Source of the DNA: Acidobacteriota bacterium
GTDB taxonomy: Bacteria > Acidobacteriota > Holophagae > Thermotomaculales > Thermotomaculaceae
Direction of reading: 5' to 3'
Length of the DNA stretch: 11,186 bases
Assembly (NCBI GenBank): GCA_015487755.1
Contig: WFPG01000283.1
Coordinates: 1 to 11,186 of the forward strand
In this document: one piece after another, positions 1 to 6,605 of the stretch
Layout of the letters: every line of letters starts with the position of its first letter
Position numbering within the stretch: position 1 is the stretch's first letter
Program-made: the position numbers and the translations under genes
The notes under the pieces: generated by a model
Seen by the model: only the letters and a program-made list of their open reading frames with translations
Database searches by the model: none
Told to the model about the DNA's origin: nothing

Positions 1-31
1 AAATTACACATAAAAGCTGAGGAATTTTATT

Positions 32-634
32 TTGTTGGTAAAAGAATTGTTCAGGGCGATAGAATTAGGTGATACAGCAAAAGTAAAGCGCCTGATTTCG
101 GAAGGTGTGAGTATCCATTCAAAAATTGAAAGCGCTTTTACCCCTCTCCATGTTGCCGCCGAATATTGCCGATATGAAATTGCCCAATTTCTTATTGAAA
201 ACGGGGCTGATGTAAATGCAAGAACGGTTAAAGGATGGAGGGGAGGGCGTACCCCGCTTCATTTTGCAGCAAGAGGGAATTGTGTAAAAGTTGCTCAACT
301 ATTGATTTCCAAAGGTGTTAATGTAAATGTGGAAGATGACGACAGATTCATACCCCTTCATTATGCGGCTTTTTACGGAAGTAAAGAAATGGTGGTTTTT
401 TTAATCTCAAACGGTGCCGATCTCAATGCTAAAACAGATTATCAGAAAACTTTGTTCTGGACTCCTCTTAACTTTGCAATTGAAGAGGAACACTTTGACA
501 TAGTTAAAATTTTACTTAAAAACGGTGCAGACTTGTTTGTAAAGGATAAAAGAGGGAAAACGCCGTTTGATTATATTGTTGAGAAAAAGGGAAATAATTT
601 TGCAAAAAGCCTTTTGGATATGTCAATTAAATGA
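32..634 (+). CDS. Ankyrin-repeat protein
   Basis: This 200-residue protein consists almost entirely of ankyrin repeats, which are protein-binding helix-loop-helix modules. The repeat signature (T/I)PL(H/N) or TPFD recurs at residues 37, 74, 107, 144 and 177, each followed by a helix pair ending in LI..GAD.N-like turns. A degenerate first repeat covers residues 3-35, and a shortened capping repeat ends the protein. The spacing alternates 37/33/37/33 because four extra residues sit in the loops around residues 65-72 and 136-142. There is no signal peptide or membrane segment, so it is probably cytoplasmic. The start is TTG at 32, preceded by GAGG at 19-22 with 9 bases between. An in-frame TAA at 11-13 excludes an earlier start, although TTG at 35 is also possible. 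The binding partner cannot be inferred. The family is certain; the role is not. Confidence 0.85.
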   Translation: MLVKELFRAIELGDTAKVKRLISEGVSIHSKIESAFTPLHVAAEYCRYEIAQFLIENGADVNARTVKGWRGGRTPLHFAARGNCVKVAQLLISKGVNVNVEDDDRFIPLHYAAFYGSKEMVVFLISNGADLNAKTDYQKTLFWTPLNFAIEEEHFDIVKILLKNGADLFVKDKRGKTPFDYIVEKKGNNFAKSLLDMSIK

Positions 635-646
635 AAGCCTTTAAAT

Positions 647-684
647 AAAAGTAGTTTTTGACAATATTAAAAATTTCTACTTTT
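647..684 (+). repeat. AT-rich inverted repeat upstream of the riboswitch promoter
   Basis: AAAAGTAG at 647-654 is perfectly complementary to CTACTTTT at 677-684. Inside the dyad TTTTT at 655-659 can pair with AAAAA at 669-673, giving a two-part hairpin followed by a fifth T at 685. It may be a weak terminator for the ankyrin gene, 13 bases after its stop, or an operator, because it ends just before the -10 element at 688. Only three G-C pairs support the outer stem, so either role is an inference. Confidence 0.4.
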
Positions 685-693
685 TGCTATAAT
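685..693 (+). promoter_or_regulatory. Extended -10 promoter for the riboswitch and GTPase gene
   Basis: TGCTATAAT at 685-693 is a perfect extended -10 element (TGnTATAAT). It predicts a transcription start near 699-702, which places the first bases of the RNA immediately before the riboswitch P1 stem at 704. A TTGACA lies at 658-663, but it is 24 bases from the TATAAT. That is too far for a normal -35 element, so the extended -10 probably carries the promoter. The fit between the predicted start and the aptamer edge supports the call. Confidence 0.7.
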
Positions 694-702
694 TTTATAA
701 AA

Positions 703-750
703 CGGGGATGGAGTCCCCCAGAAAGCGCCGTAAGGCTGATGACTCCTGCC
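703..750 (+). promoter_or_regulatory. Fluoride riboswitch (crcB motif) aptamer
   Basis: The sequence follows the conserved crcB/fluoride aptamer layout. GGGG 704-707 pairs with CCCC 716-719 (P1), and the conserved GATGG begins at 707. GAAA at 721-724 corresponds to the conserved joining A-rich segment. GCC 727-729 and GGC 734-736 close a GTAA tetraloop (second stem), and the conserved CTGATGACTCCTGCC follows at 736-750. GGAGTC 710-715 is perfectly complementary to GACTCC 741-746, which forms the hallmark pseudoknot. The family binds fluoride together with Mg2+ ions and usually turns expression on. Here it lies 20 bases upstream of the ATG of a dynamin-like GTPase. The match is by motif and base pairing read by eye; a covariance-model score was not run. 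Confidence 0.93.
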
Positions 751-764
751 TACTTTTTAGGAGG
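730..764 (+). promoter_or_regulatory. Riboswitch expression platform: weak terminator and anti-Shine-Dalgarno
   Basis: Two structures compete with the aptamer. First, G730-T-A, a bulged A, and GGC to 736 can pair with GCCTAC 748-753, directly followed by TTTTT 754-758, a short intrinsic terminator. Forming it breaks the aptamer's GCC/GGC stem. Second, CTCCT 743-747 can pair with AGGAG 759-763, the ribosome binding site, and this breaks the pseudoknot. Both would be disfavoured by a fluoride-bound aptamer, so both predict gene expression ON with fluoride. Which one dominates cannot be told from sequence. Confidence 0.55.
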
Positions 765-769
765 TAATT

Positions 770-2566
770 ATGGGAGCAAACATTACTCCGTCCCCTGAAA
801 CTTGCGATTGCTTAACTCTCCTTGAAAACTCAATCTCCCTTCTTGAAAAGTTAAAAGGCAATTTTTTTGAAAGGGAAAGAAAAAACCTCTTTGCTTTGAA
901 AAACAGGTTTTCGGAAGGGAGATTTAACCTTGCGGTTTTAGGCCAGTTTAAAAGGGGTAAATCAACTCTTTTAAACGCATTGTTAGGGGTTGAGGTATTG
1001 CCCAGTTCTGTTGTCCCATTAACCGCAATTCCCACTTTTTTAAAAAGCGGAAAGAGTTTATCCGCAAGGATTACCTTTAACTCTGAAAAGGAAGATGCTT
1101 ACTTTGAGGCAAAGTCTGTTGATGAACTTAGAAATTTTGTATCCGAGTTTGTTACGGAAGAAAAAAACCCGAAAAATGAGAAAGATGTTTTAGAAGTAAT
1201 AATCACAATTCCAGATAACCAATTGCTGAAAAACAGGGTGGTTTTAATTGACACACCGGGCATAGGCTCAACCTATAAGCACAACACCGAGGCAACCTTA
1301 AACTTTCTCCCCCAATGCGACGCCGCACTCTTTGTTGTTTCTGCCGACCCGCCTATTACCGAGGTTGAACTTGAATTCTTAAAACAGGTGAAAGAGAAAA
1401 TCCCCCGTCTCTTCTTTGTTCTGAACAAAATAGACTACCTTGACGAAGACGAGAGGGAAGATGTTTTAAACTTTTTAAAGAAAAACCTTGAAAAATCAGG
1501 GGTAAACGGTAATAGCAAAATCTTCCCCGTATCCGCAAAGCAGGGATTAAAAGGCAAAATCAAGAATGACAAAAACCTGATTGAAAAAAGCAAAATAAAG
1601 TATATTGAAAAGCACCTTATAAACTTCCTTGCAAAGGAAAAATCCGATGCCCTTGCAAAGGCAATAGCCGTAAAAATCTCTCATTCTTTAAACGATGTCC
1701 TTTTAAACATTGACCTTGAAATAAAATCCCTGCAGATGCCCCTTGAAGTCCTTGAAGAAAAGATGGCTTTGTTTGAGAAAAAGATAGAGGAATTAAACTA
1801 TGAAAAACAGTCCGCCCTTGACATTTTAAAGGGAGACAATAAAAGGCTACATCAATTTCTTGAAGAGTATTCAAAAGAATTAAGGGAAAAGGCAAAGGAA
1901 TACCTTGAAGGGATAATGAACGAAGAAATTGCCTTAATGAAGGGCAAAAAAATAGACGAATTAAAGATAAGGGAAAAACTCTCCAGAGAGATTCCGCCCT
2001 TTTTTGAAAAAAAGATGAGGGAGACAACAGAACTCTTTGAAAACAAAGTCAATGAATTGTTAAACAGGCATAAAAAAAAGGCAAATGAATTGGTAAATTC
2101 TTTAAAAGAGATAGCCGCAAACCTGTTTGACGTGGCATATAAAGAACTTGAAGAGGACAAACTGTTTGAACTAATTCAGCAGCCTTACTGGGTAACCCAC
2201 AAGTGGAATACCACATTTAACCCCATTCCCCCCGGAGTGGTTGATAAAATGCTTCCCTTAAAGGTAAAAAACAACAGGATAATCAACAGGTTAAAAGAGC
2301 AGATACACGCATTAACGGTTTCAAACATAGAAAATTTAAGGTGGTCTATTTACCAGAGCATAGACAAAAGTTTCAGAAGTTTTGAAAGGGTTTTGCAGGA
2401 AGGGTTTGAAACAACCCTTGAATCAACTTACGGAGCGGTAAAAGAGGCTATGAGAAAAAGGGTGGAGCAGAAAGAAAAGGTTGAAAAGGATTTAAAAACC
2501 CTTGAACAAATCAGGGAAGAACTAAAAGCAATTATTGAGCAGGTGGAAAACTTTATTCAAGATTAA
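770..2566 (+). CDS. Bacterial dynamin-like GTPase (dynamin_N family), under a fluoride riboswitch
   Basis: The 598-residue protein has an N-terminal large GTPase domain. Its motifs are the P-loop GQFKRGKST at residues 58-66, a switch threonine in VPLTAIPT near 83-90, DTPG at 161-164, NKID at 219-222, and SAK at 255-257. From about residue 295 to 470 it is long, charged and helical with coiled-coil character. A Pro/aromatic segment at 472-496 (PYW, NPIPPG, PL) could be a membrane-contacting paddle or tip, and a last coiled coil covers about 555-598. There is no clear membrane helix. Bacterial dynamin-like proteins remodel, fuse or protect membranes, often as pairs; this gene stands alone. The ATG at 770 follows AGGAGG (759-764) by 5 bases. 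The upstream fluoride riboswitch implies induction when cytoplasmic fluoride rises. The family is secure; a role in fluoride stress is inferred from the switch only. Confidence 0.9.
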   Translation: MGANITPSPETCDCLTLLENSISLLEKLKGNFFERERKNLFALKNRFSEGRFNLAVLGQFKRGKSTLLNALLGVEVLPSSVVPLTAIPTFLKSGKSLSARITFNSEKEDAYFEAKSVDELRNFVSEFVTEEKNPKNEKDVLEVIITIPDNQLLKNRVVLIDTPGIGSTYKHNTEATLNFLPQCDAALFVVSADPPITEVELEFLKQVKEKIPRLFFVLNKIDYLDEDEREDVLNFLKKNLEKSGVNGNSKIFPVSAKQGLKGKIKNDKNLIEKSKIKYIEKHLINFLAKEKSDALAKAIAVKISHSLNDVLLNIDLEIKSLQMPLEVLEEKMALFEKKIEELNYEKQSALDILKGDNKRLHQFLEEYSKELREKAKEYLEGIMNEEIALMKGKKIDELKIREKLSREIPPFFEKKMRETTELFENKVNELLNRHKKKANELVNSLKEIAANLFDVAYKELEEDKLFELIQQPYWVTHKWNTTFNPIPPGVVDKMLPLKVKNNRIINRLKEQIHALTVSNIENLRWSIYQSIDKSFRSFERVLQEGFETTLESTYGAVKEAMRKRVEQKEKVEKDLKTLEQIREELKAIIEQVENFIQD

Positions 2567-2766
2567 AAATCCACTAAAAACGGCAGTGCTATTAAAATTA
2601 CTCCGCCTAAGAAATCAATCCATACATTTGAAAAAAAGTAAGGCCAGAATATAAGCACAGCCCCACAAACACCGAAATTCCATCTTTCCGCCTTCTTCCC
2701 GTAAATCAAATACGCCGTCCCTATCAAACTAAACAAAACATTCAAAGTAATTGAAACAGGATCCAT
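2563..2766 (-). CDS. Small integral membrane protein, 67 residues
   Basis: This short protein has three hydrophobic stretches, at about residues 7-22, 31-47 and 50-66, separated by a basic turn (YGKKAER) at 22-28. It resembles a conserved family of 65-70-residue membrane proteins that databases often label 'amino acid transport protein' without evidence, and which share a YGKK turn and a PYF motif; here PYFF is near residue 42. The function is unknown. ATG at 2766 is preceded by AAGGGGG (2778-2772) with 5 bases between, a strong ribosome site. Its TAA stop overlaps the stop of the convergent GTPase gene, the two sharing TTAA at 2563-2566. It is divergent from the DASS transporter. Confidence 0.75.
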   Translation of the reverse strand: MDPVSITLNVLFSLIGTAYLIYGKKAERWNFGVCGAVLIFWPYFFSNVWIDFLGGVILIALPFLVDF

Positions 2767-2793
2767 AATAACCCCCTTGATTTTTCTTATTTT

Positions 2794-2799
2794 ATTATA
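2794..2799 (-). promoter_or_regulatory. Possible -10 box for the 67-residue membrane protein gene
   Basis: A perfect TATAAT reads on the minus strand at 2799-2794. It predicts a start near 2787 and a leader of about 20 bases that includes the AAGGGGG ribosome site. No convincing -35 element is seen at the usual spacing, where a C-run occurs, so the call is tentative. Confidence 0.3.
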
Positions 2800-2806
2800 A
2801 CTAAAT

Positions 2807-2835
2807 TTGAGTAACGGGGGGAGATGGTTTAGAAT
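2807..2835 (+). promoter_or_regulatory. Sigma-70 type promoter for the DASS transporter
   Basis: TTGAGT at 2807-2812 and TAGAAT at 2830-2835 are separated by exactly 17 bases. The -35 element matches 4 of 6 and the -10 element 5 of 6 consensus positions. The predicted transcription start is near 2842, leaving a leader of about 28 bases with the AAAGGTGG ribosome site. Confidence 0.55.
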
Positions 2836-2857
2836 CTAATTAATGAAAGAAACTTTG

Positions 2858-2865
2858 AAAGGTGG
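2858..2865 (+). promoter_or_regulatory. Ribosome binding site that sets the DASS transporter start
   Basis: AAAGGTGG lies 5 bases before ATG 2871. An in-frame GTG at 2862 would lie inside this site, so the ATG is the likelier start. Confidence 0.65.
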
Positions 2866-2870
2866 TGGTT

Positions 2871-4316
2871 ATGAGCAGGTTTAAGTGGATTGCAATTGCG
2901 TTTATAGGGTTTCTTTTAATAACCTTTATTCCGATTAAAGGCTTGAATTTCAGCCAGCAGGCGGTTTTAGGCACAACCTTTGCCATGGCTATTTTGTGGT
3001 TAAGCGATGCCATTCCGATGGGTGCAACATCTCTGCTTCCCCTTGCTTTGTTTCCCCTTTTAGGGGTTATGAGCGCTTCCGAGGTTGCAAAGCCCTATGC
3101 ACATCACCTGATTTTCCTTTTTTTAGGCGGTTTGGTTATTGCTCAGGCTATTCAAAAGTGGGGTTTGCATAAAAGAATTGCGGTGAATATTGTTGATTTT
3201 TTAGGTGCAAATCCGAATACAATTATCTTAGGTTTTATGGTTGCCACCGCATTTCTTTCAATGTGGATGTCAAATACCGCCACAACCTTGATGATGATGC
3301 CTATAGGCCTTGCTTTAATTCAGAGTTTTTCCGACAGAATGAAAGACAGCGATGAGTTTATGAATTTTTCCAAAACATTGATGCTTAGCATTGCCTTTGC
3401 CGCTTCAATAGGGGGGGTTGCCACTTTAGTTGGCACTCCGCCTAACCTTGTTTTTGCAGGGATGTACAACAAACTTTTCGGCGCTCAAATCTCTTTTGCA
3501 AGGTGGATGGAGATAGGCCTGCCTATCAGCCTTTTTCTTCTTATCTTTGCATGGGTTTACATGGTTTACTTTTGCTTTCCCTTTAAAGGCTTGCCGAAAG
3601 AGAATTTGAAAGAGATTATTGACACCGAGAAAGAGGCTTTAAGCGATATGTCTTTTGAGGAAAAGGTTGTTATGGTTATCTTTGCTTTGACTGCAATAGG
3701 CTGGATTACAAGGGCTGGCTTTGATTTCGGCTCTTTTAAAATTAGAGGCTGGGCGTCTTTCTTTCCATACGGGAAATACATAAAAGATTCAACCGTTGCA
3801 ATGTTTTTTGCCACATTGATGTTTTTCCTTCCTTCAAAAGAGGAAGGGAAGGCAATTATTGATTTTTCAGATGTGGTAAGTATTCCGTGGGAAGTTTTGT
3901 TTCTTTTCGGTGGAGGTTTTGCCCTTGCGGAATCATTTAAGGCAACCGAATTGACGCACTGGGTAGGGCATAAGTTTGCTTTTATAACCCACCTTCACCC
4001 TTTGCTCCTTGTTTTTCTTGTAATTCTCGTTTTAGGAACGCTTACTCAGTTTACTTCAAACACCGCAACAACGACAATTATGCTTCCAATACTTGCGGGA
4101 ATTGCCCAGACTGCAAATATAGACCCTTTGATTTTGCTTATTCCAGCGACATTGGGAGCGTCTTTTGCATTTGTTCTTCCTGTTGCAACCCCGCCCAACG
4201 CTATTGTTATGGGTAGCGGGGTTATTTCTGTTAAAGACATGGCAAAGGCCGGAATATGGCTTCAGGTTTTTGCCACAATATTTGTAACTTTTTACTGTTA
4301 CTTTTTCCTTATGTGA
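2871..4316 (+). CDS. DASS/SLC13 family anion (dicarboxylate or sulfate) transporter
   Basis: This 481-residue polytopic inner-membrane protein carries the two inverted-repeat signatures of the divalent anion:Na+ symporter family. SNT at residues 134-136 is followed by GTPPN at 188-192. The second copy has SNT at 396-398 and TPPN at 440-443. In structurally known relatives (VcINDY) the SNT and TP motifs line the sodium and anion sites. The LFLFGGGFALA stretch before the second repeat is also typical. Length is normal for the family. The substrate (C4-dicarboxylate, sulfate or another anion) cannot be decided from these motifs. The start at ATG 2871 is preferred over GTG 2862, which lies in the ribosome binding site. 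The gene ends 8 bases inside the convergent TauE-like gene, so no separate terminator fits between them. Confidence 0.9.
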   Translation: MSRFKWIAIAFIGFLLITFIPIKGLNFSQQAVLGTTFAMAILWLSDAIPMGATSLLPLALFPLLGVMSASEVAKPYAHHLIFLFLGGLVIAQAIQKWGLHKRIAVNIVDFLGANPNTIILGFMVATAFLSMWMSNTATTLMMMPIGLALIQSFSDRMKDSDEFMNFSKTLMLSIAFAASIGGVATLVGTPPNLVFAGMYNKLFGAQISFARWMEIGLPISLFLLIFAWVYMVYFCFPFKGLPKENLKEIIDTEKEALSDMSFEEKVVMVIFALTAIGWITRAGFDFGSFKIRGWASFFPYGKYIKDSTVAMFFATLMFFLPSKEEGKAIIDFSDVVSIPWEVLFLFGGGFALAESFKATELTHWVGHKFAFITHLHPLLLVFLVILVLGTLTQFTSNTATTTIMLPILAGIAQTANIDPLILLIPATLGASFAFVLPVATPPNAIVMGSGVISVKDMAKAGIWLQVFATIFVTFYCYFFLM

Positions 4317-5070
4317 GGTTTTTGAGTATTAAGAGAAAGCCGTTAATTAGAAGGACAAGTGCCGTTATCTTTTTGAATTTTGTTTCGGAAACTGATAGAT
4401 GGATTTTGTTGCCGATATAGAGTCCTGCAAGGACAAAGGGTATTGTGAGAATTGCTGTAATGAGTATTTTCAGGTTGTAAAGTCCTAAAAATATGTAAAT
4501 AACAGTTCTTAATACACTCATTGAGAAGAATATAGACAGTATTGTTGCCCTGAATGTTGTTTTGTCAAGTTTCAAGCCTTTTAAAAAAATGATTATGGGG
4601 GGCCCTGAAATACCGTAAACTCCCCCTAAAATTCCTGTTATGAAGGACAAAATTTTTCCCGCAATGCCGTCTTTTTTAAAGGTGAAACTTAATTTTTCTT
4701 CAAAAAACAGAAAGTAAATGGCAATAAGGCAGATTATTATTCCCAAATACAAAACAAGGTGTTTGGGCATTGTGTATTTAAGCAGGTAAGAGCCTATGAG
4801 AAGGCCTGCAAACAGGAATATTACGAATTTTTTTACAAAGGAAAAGTCTATTGAGTTTCTGTTTTTGAAAACAACGGCAATCTCTGTTGGAACGCAGAGA
4901 AGAAGGAAATAAGGGATAATTTGAGACAAATCGCCGAATACAAGGGAAAGCAAAGTGATTGATACCATTGCGGAGCCGAAGCCTAATGCTGCGTATATAA
5001 TCTGGCCTAAAAGTATTATAAATGCGGCTATTAAAAATGATTGCAACGAATGGAATAATAAAAACTCCAT
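4309..5070 (-). CDS. TauE/SafE (TSUP) family permease, putative anion exporter
   Basis: This 253-residue protein has about eight hydrophobic segments in two halves. The family motifs ALGFGSAMVS (residues 28-37) and GGVYGISGPP (149-158) begin the two repeats of the TauE/SafE (TSUP, Pfam TauE) fold. Members move sulfite, sulfonates, sulfoacetate or related anions across the inner membrane; the substrate here is not known. It is the last visible gene of the minus-strand operon. ATG 5070 comes one base after the yicC stop (TAG at 5074-5072), with no good Shine-Dalgarno of its own, so translation is probably coupled to yicC. Its 3' end overlaps the DASS transporter by 8 bases tail to tail. Confidence 0.87.
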   Translation of the reverse strand: MEFLLFHSLQSFLIAAFIILLGQIIYAALGFGSAMVSITLLSLVFGDLSQIIPYFLLLCVPTEIAVVFKNRNSIDFSFVKKFVIFLFAGLLIGSYLLKYTMPKHLVLYLGIIICLIAIYFLFFEEKLSFTFKKDGIAGKILSFITGILGGVYGISGPPIIIFLKGLKLDKTTFRATILSIFFSMSVLRTVIYIFLGLYNLKILITAILTIPFVLAGLYIGNKIHLSVSETKFKKITALVLLINGFLLILKNLT

Positions 5071-5071
5071 A

Positions 5072-5947
5072 CTATTCTATGTTTTGAACCTGTTCTCTTA
5101 TCTTTTCAATCTCTGTTTTTAACTCAATTACAAGTTTGGAGATGTTTTTGTCTTTTCCCTTTGAGCCTATTGTATTGCCCTCTCTCATCATCTCCTGAAG
5201 TATAAAGTCTAACTTTTTGCCTATTGCCTTTTCGTTTTCTTTCATTGTTTCCCTGAAAACCGAAACATGGCTTTTCAGCCTTGTCAATTCCTCGCTTATG
5301 TCAAGTTTGTCTGCTAAAATCCCCGCTTCAATCATAATCCTGTTTTCGTCTCCCTCTTTAACAAGCCCGTTTATAAGTTTTCTAAACCTTTCAAGTTGCT
5401 TTTCAAAAAAGCCGTCTCTGTGTTTTTCTATTTCAGATACAAGTTTTTCAACCTTTTTAAGCCTTTCCTCAAAGTCTTTTTTCAGAAATTCTCCTTCCTT
5501 TTCACGGGAAGCATTAAAGGGTTCAAGTATGGAGTTTACAGTTTCAAGTATTGCCTTTTTTACCTCTTCTTTTAAATCTTCCGTTAACCTGTTTTCAAAA
5601 AAGCCGTTGTTTGAGGATAGAAACACGCTTAGAGGCACATTAAATTCAAATGAGGGAAACTCTTTGTGGATTTTTTCAATTTGCTCAAGGATAGGCCTTA
5701 CCTTTTCTTCGTTTACCTTTACCGGGTATTTTGATGTGTCAAACTCAATGGTGATAAATATGTTTACCCTGCCTCTCTTAACCTTTGCTTTTACAAGAGA
5801 GACTATTTCCCTTTCAATTGACTGGAAATTTTCGTCAAGTTTAATTGTAATATCAAGGTATTTGCTGTTTATGCTTTTTATTACCGTGTTTACCGTAAAG
5901 CCCTCAAACTCTTTTTTTGCTTCCGCAAAACCTGTCATGCTTTTCAT
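5072..5947 (-). CDS. yicC: YicC/YloC family endoribonuclease
   Basis: This 291-residue protein has the family's usual length and both conserved ends. The N-terminus MKSMTGFAEA matches the typical (R)SMTGFG start, and the central arginine-rich segment KRGRVNIFI lies at 57-65. The C-terminal block has DISEELTRLKSH at 215-227, GKKLDFILQEMMREGNT at 243-259, and the terminal ELKTEIEKIREQVQNIE. YicC (E. coli) and YloC (B. subtilis) are endoribonucleases that act on RNA and sRNA in the cytoplasm. The ATG at 5947 is one base after the stop of the upstream DUF374 gene. Its ribosome site GGGAG (5959-5955) lies inside that gene's last Trp and Glu codons, 7 bases from the start. The assignment to the family is firm; the RNA targets are unknown. 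Confidence 0.94.
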   Translation of the reverse strand: MKSMTGFAEAKKEFEGFTVNTVIKSINSKYLDITIKLDENFQSIEREIVSLVKAKVKRGRVNIFITIEFDTSKYPVKVNEEKVRPILEQIEKIHKEFPSFEFNVPLSVFLSSNNGFFENRLTEDLKEEVKKAILETVNSILEPFNASREKEGEFLKKDFEERLKKVEKLVSEIEKHRDGFFEKQLERFRKLINGLVKEGDENRIMIEAGILADKLDISEELTRLKSHVSVFRETMKENEKAIGKKLDFILQEMMREGNTIGSKGKDKNISKLVIELKTEIEKIREQVQNIE

Positions 5948-5948
5948 T

Positions 5949-6605
5949 TTAAAACTCCCAATTGTCCGCTATTTCGGTTACTTTATTTAACCTATTGACT
6001 ATTATGTCAAGGTTTTCCTTTACAGACTTGTTTTTGTCGGCGAAAAAAGGCTCATCATAAACATAAACAAACTCAGAGCAGGGAAGAGGGATAATAAAGT
6101 TGTCCCATGAGTTTGCGGTTATTTTCCTTGAAGCGTTATAGCAAAAGCATACAACAGGAACACCAGTTTCAAGAGCCATTCTTGCAACGCCGTCTTTGGC
6201 AACATACTTTGGGCCTAAAGGCCCGTCAGGAGTAACGGCAACCACATAGCCTTTGTTTTCCATTCTTAAATGCTCAACAGCGCTTTGATAGGCGTTTTTC
6301 CCATACCTTGAGGAAGAGCCTCTGGCATAAGCCTTAACCCCAAGTTTGCCTACCGTTCTTGCTATTAACTCCCCGTCTTTGGATTTTGAGATTATAGGCA
6401 CATACCTATTGATGTATTCGGGAATGCCGAAGGGAGCCATAAATATTCTATTGTGCCAGAATGCGTATATAAACGGTTTGTTCTTTTTGTAAAGTTCAAT
6501 TACAGGCTCGGCATTTATCATTTTTCTATGAAGTTCGGTTTTATGAACAAATTTCATATAACTTGAAACAACAGTCGGTATTGACTTAAATAACAGGCTA
6601 TTCAT
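5949..6605 (-). CDS. DUF374 lysophospholipid-acyltransferase-like protein, possible lipid A secondary acyltransferase
   Basis: The 218-residue protein has the DUF374 motifs of the LPLAT acyltransferase superfamily: FWHNRIFMAP at residues 49-58 (catalytic-type His), SKSKDGELIA at 73-82, RGSSSR at 95-100 and TPDGPLGP at 125-132. There is no strong N-terminal membrane helix, as is usual for the family, and the protein is probably peripheral to the inner membrane. It sits between msbA and yicC in an operon with lpxB, so adding a secondary acyl chain to lipid A is the likeliest role. As I recall, LpxJ of Helicobacter and Campylobacter is a DUF374 protein with this activity. ATG 6605 is chosen because GGTGG (6615-6611) lies 5 bases upstream; an in-frame GTG at 6614 would lack a site. 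It overlaps the end of msbA by 8 bases. Confidence 0.85.
   Translation of the reverse strand: MNSLLFKSIPTVVSSYMKFVHKTELHRKMINAEPVIELYKKNKPFIYAFWHNRIFMAPFGIPEYINRYVPIISKSKDGELIARTVGKLGVKAYARGSSSRYGKNAYQSAVEHLRMENKGYVVAVTPDGPLGPKYVAKDGVARMALETGVPVVCFCYNASRKITANSWDNFIIPLPCSEFVYVYDEPFFADKNKSVKENLDIIVNRLNKVTEIADNWEF

Noticed and set aside
658..663. Perfect TTGACA as the -35 element of the riboswitch promoter
   Set aside because: The distance to TATAAT at 688-693 is 24 bases, and no -10-like sequence lies at 16-18 bases; the extended -10 explains the promoter better.
696..701. TATAAA as an alternative -10 box
   Set aside because: It would start transcription inside the riboswitch P1 stem and destroy the aptamer.
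757..1035. A 92-codon minus-strand frame overlapping the riboswitch end and GTPase start
   Set aside because: It is antisense to the P-loop coding region of the GTPase and has no recognisable content.
2811..2870. A second riboswitch before the DASS transporter, suggested by GGGGGGAGATGG
   Set aside because: The remaining conserved parts, second stem and pseudoknot partner of the fluoride motif are missing; the stretch is better explained by a promoter and a short leader.
2862..2870. GTG at 2862 as the DASS transporter start
   Set aside because: It lies within the AAAGGTGG ribosome site, which is correctly spaced for ATG 2871.
2843..2884. A 13-codon frame (MKETLKGGGYEQV) starting near the predicted transcription start of the DASS gene and overlapping its start codon
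   Set aside because: It has no ribosome site and no attenuator-like residue run; it is likely chance, although a leaderless start at 2843 cannot be fully excluded.
5217..5990. A 257-codon open frame on the plus strand opposite yicC
   Set aside because: It lies antisense to a clear YicC protein, is Ser/Phe-rich as expected of a shadow frame, and has no family features.
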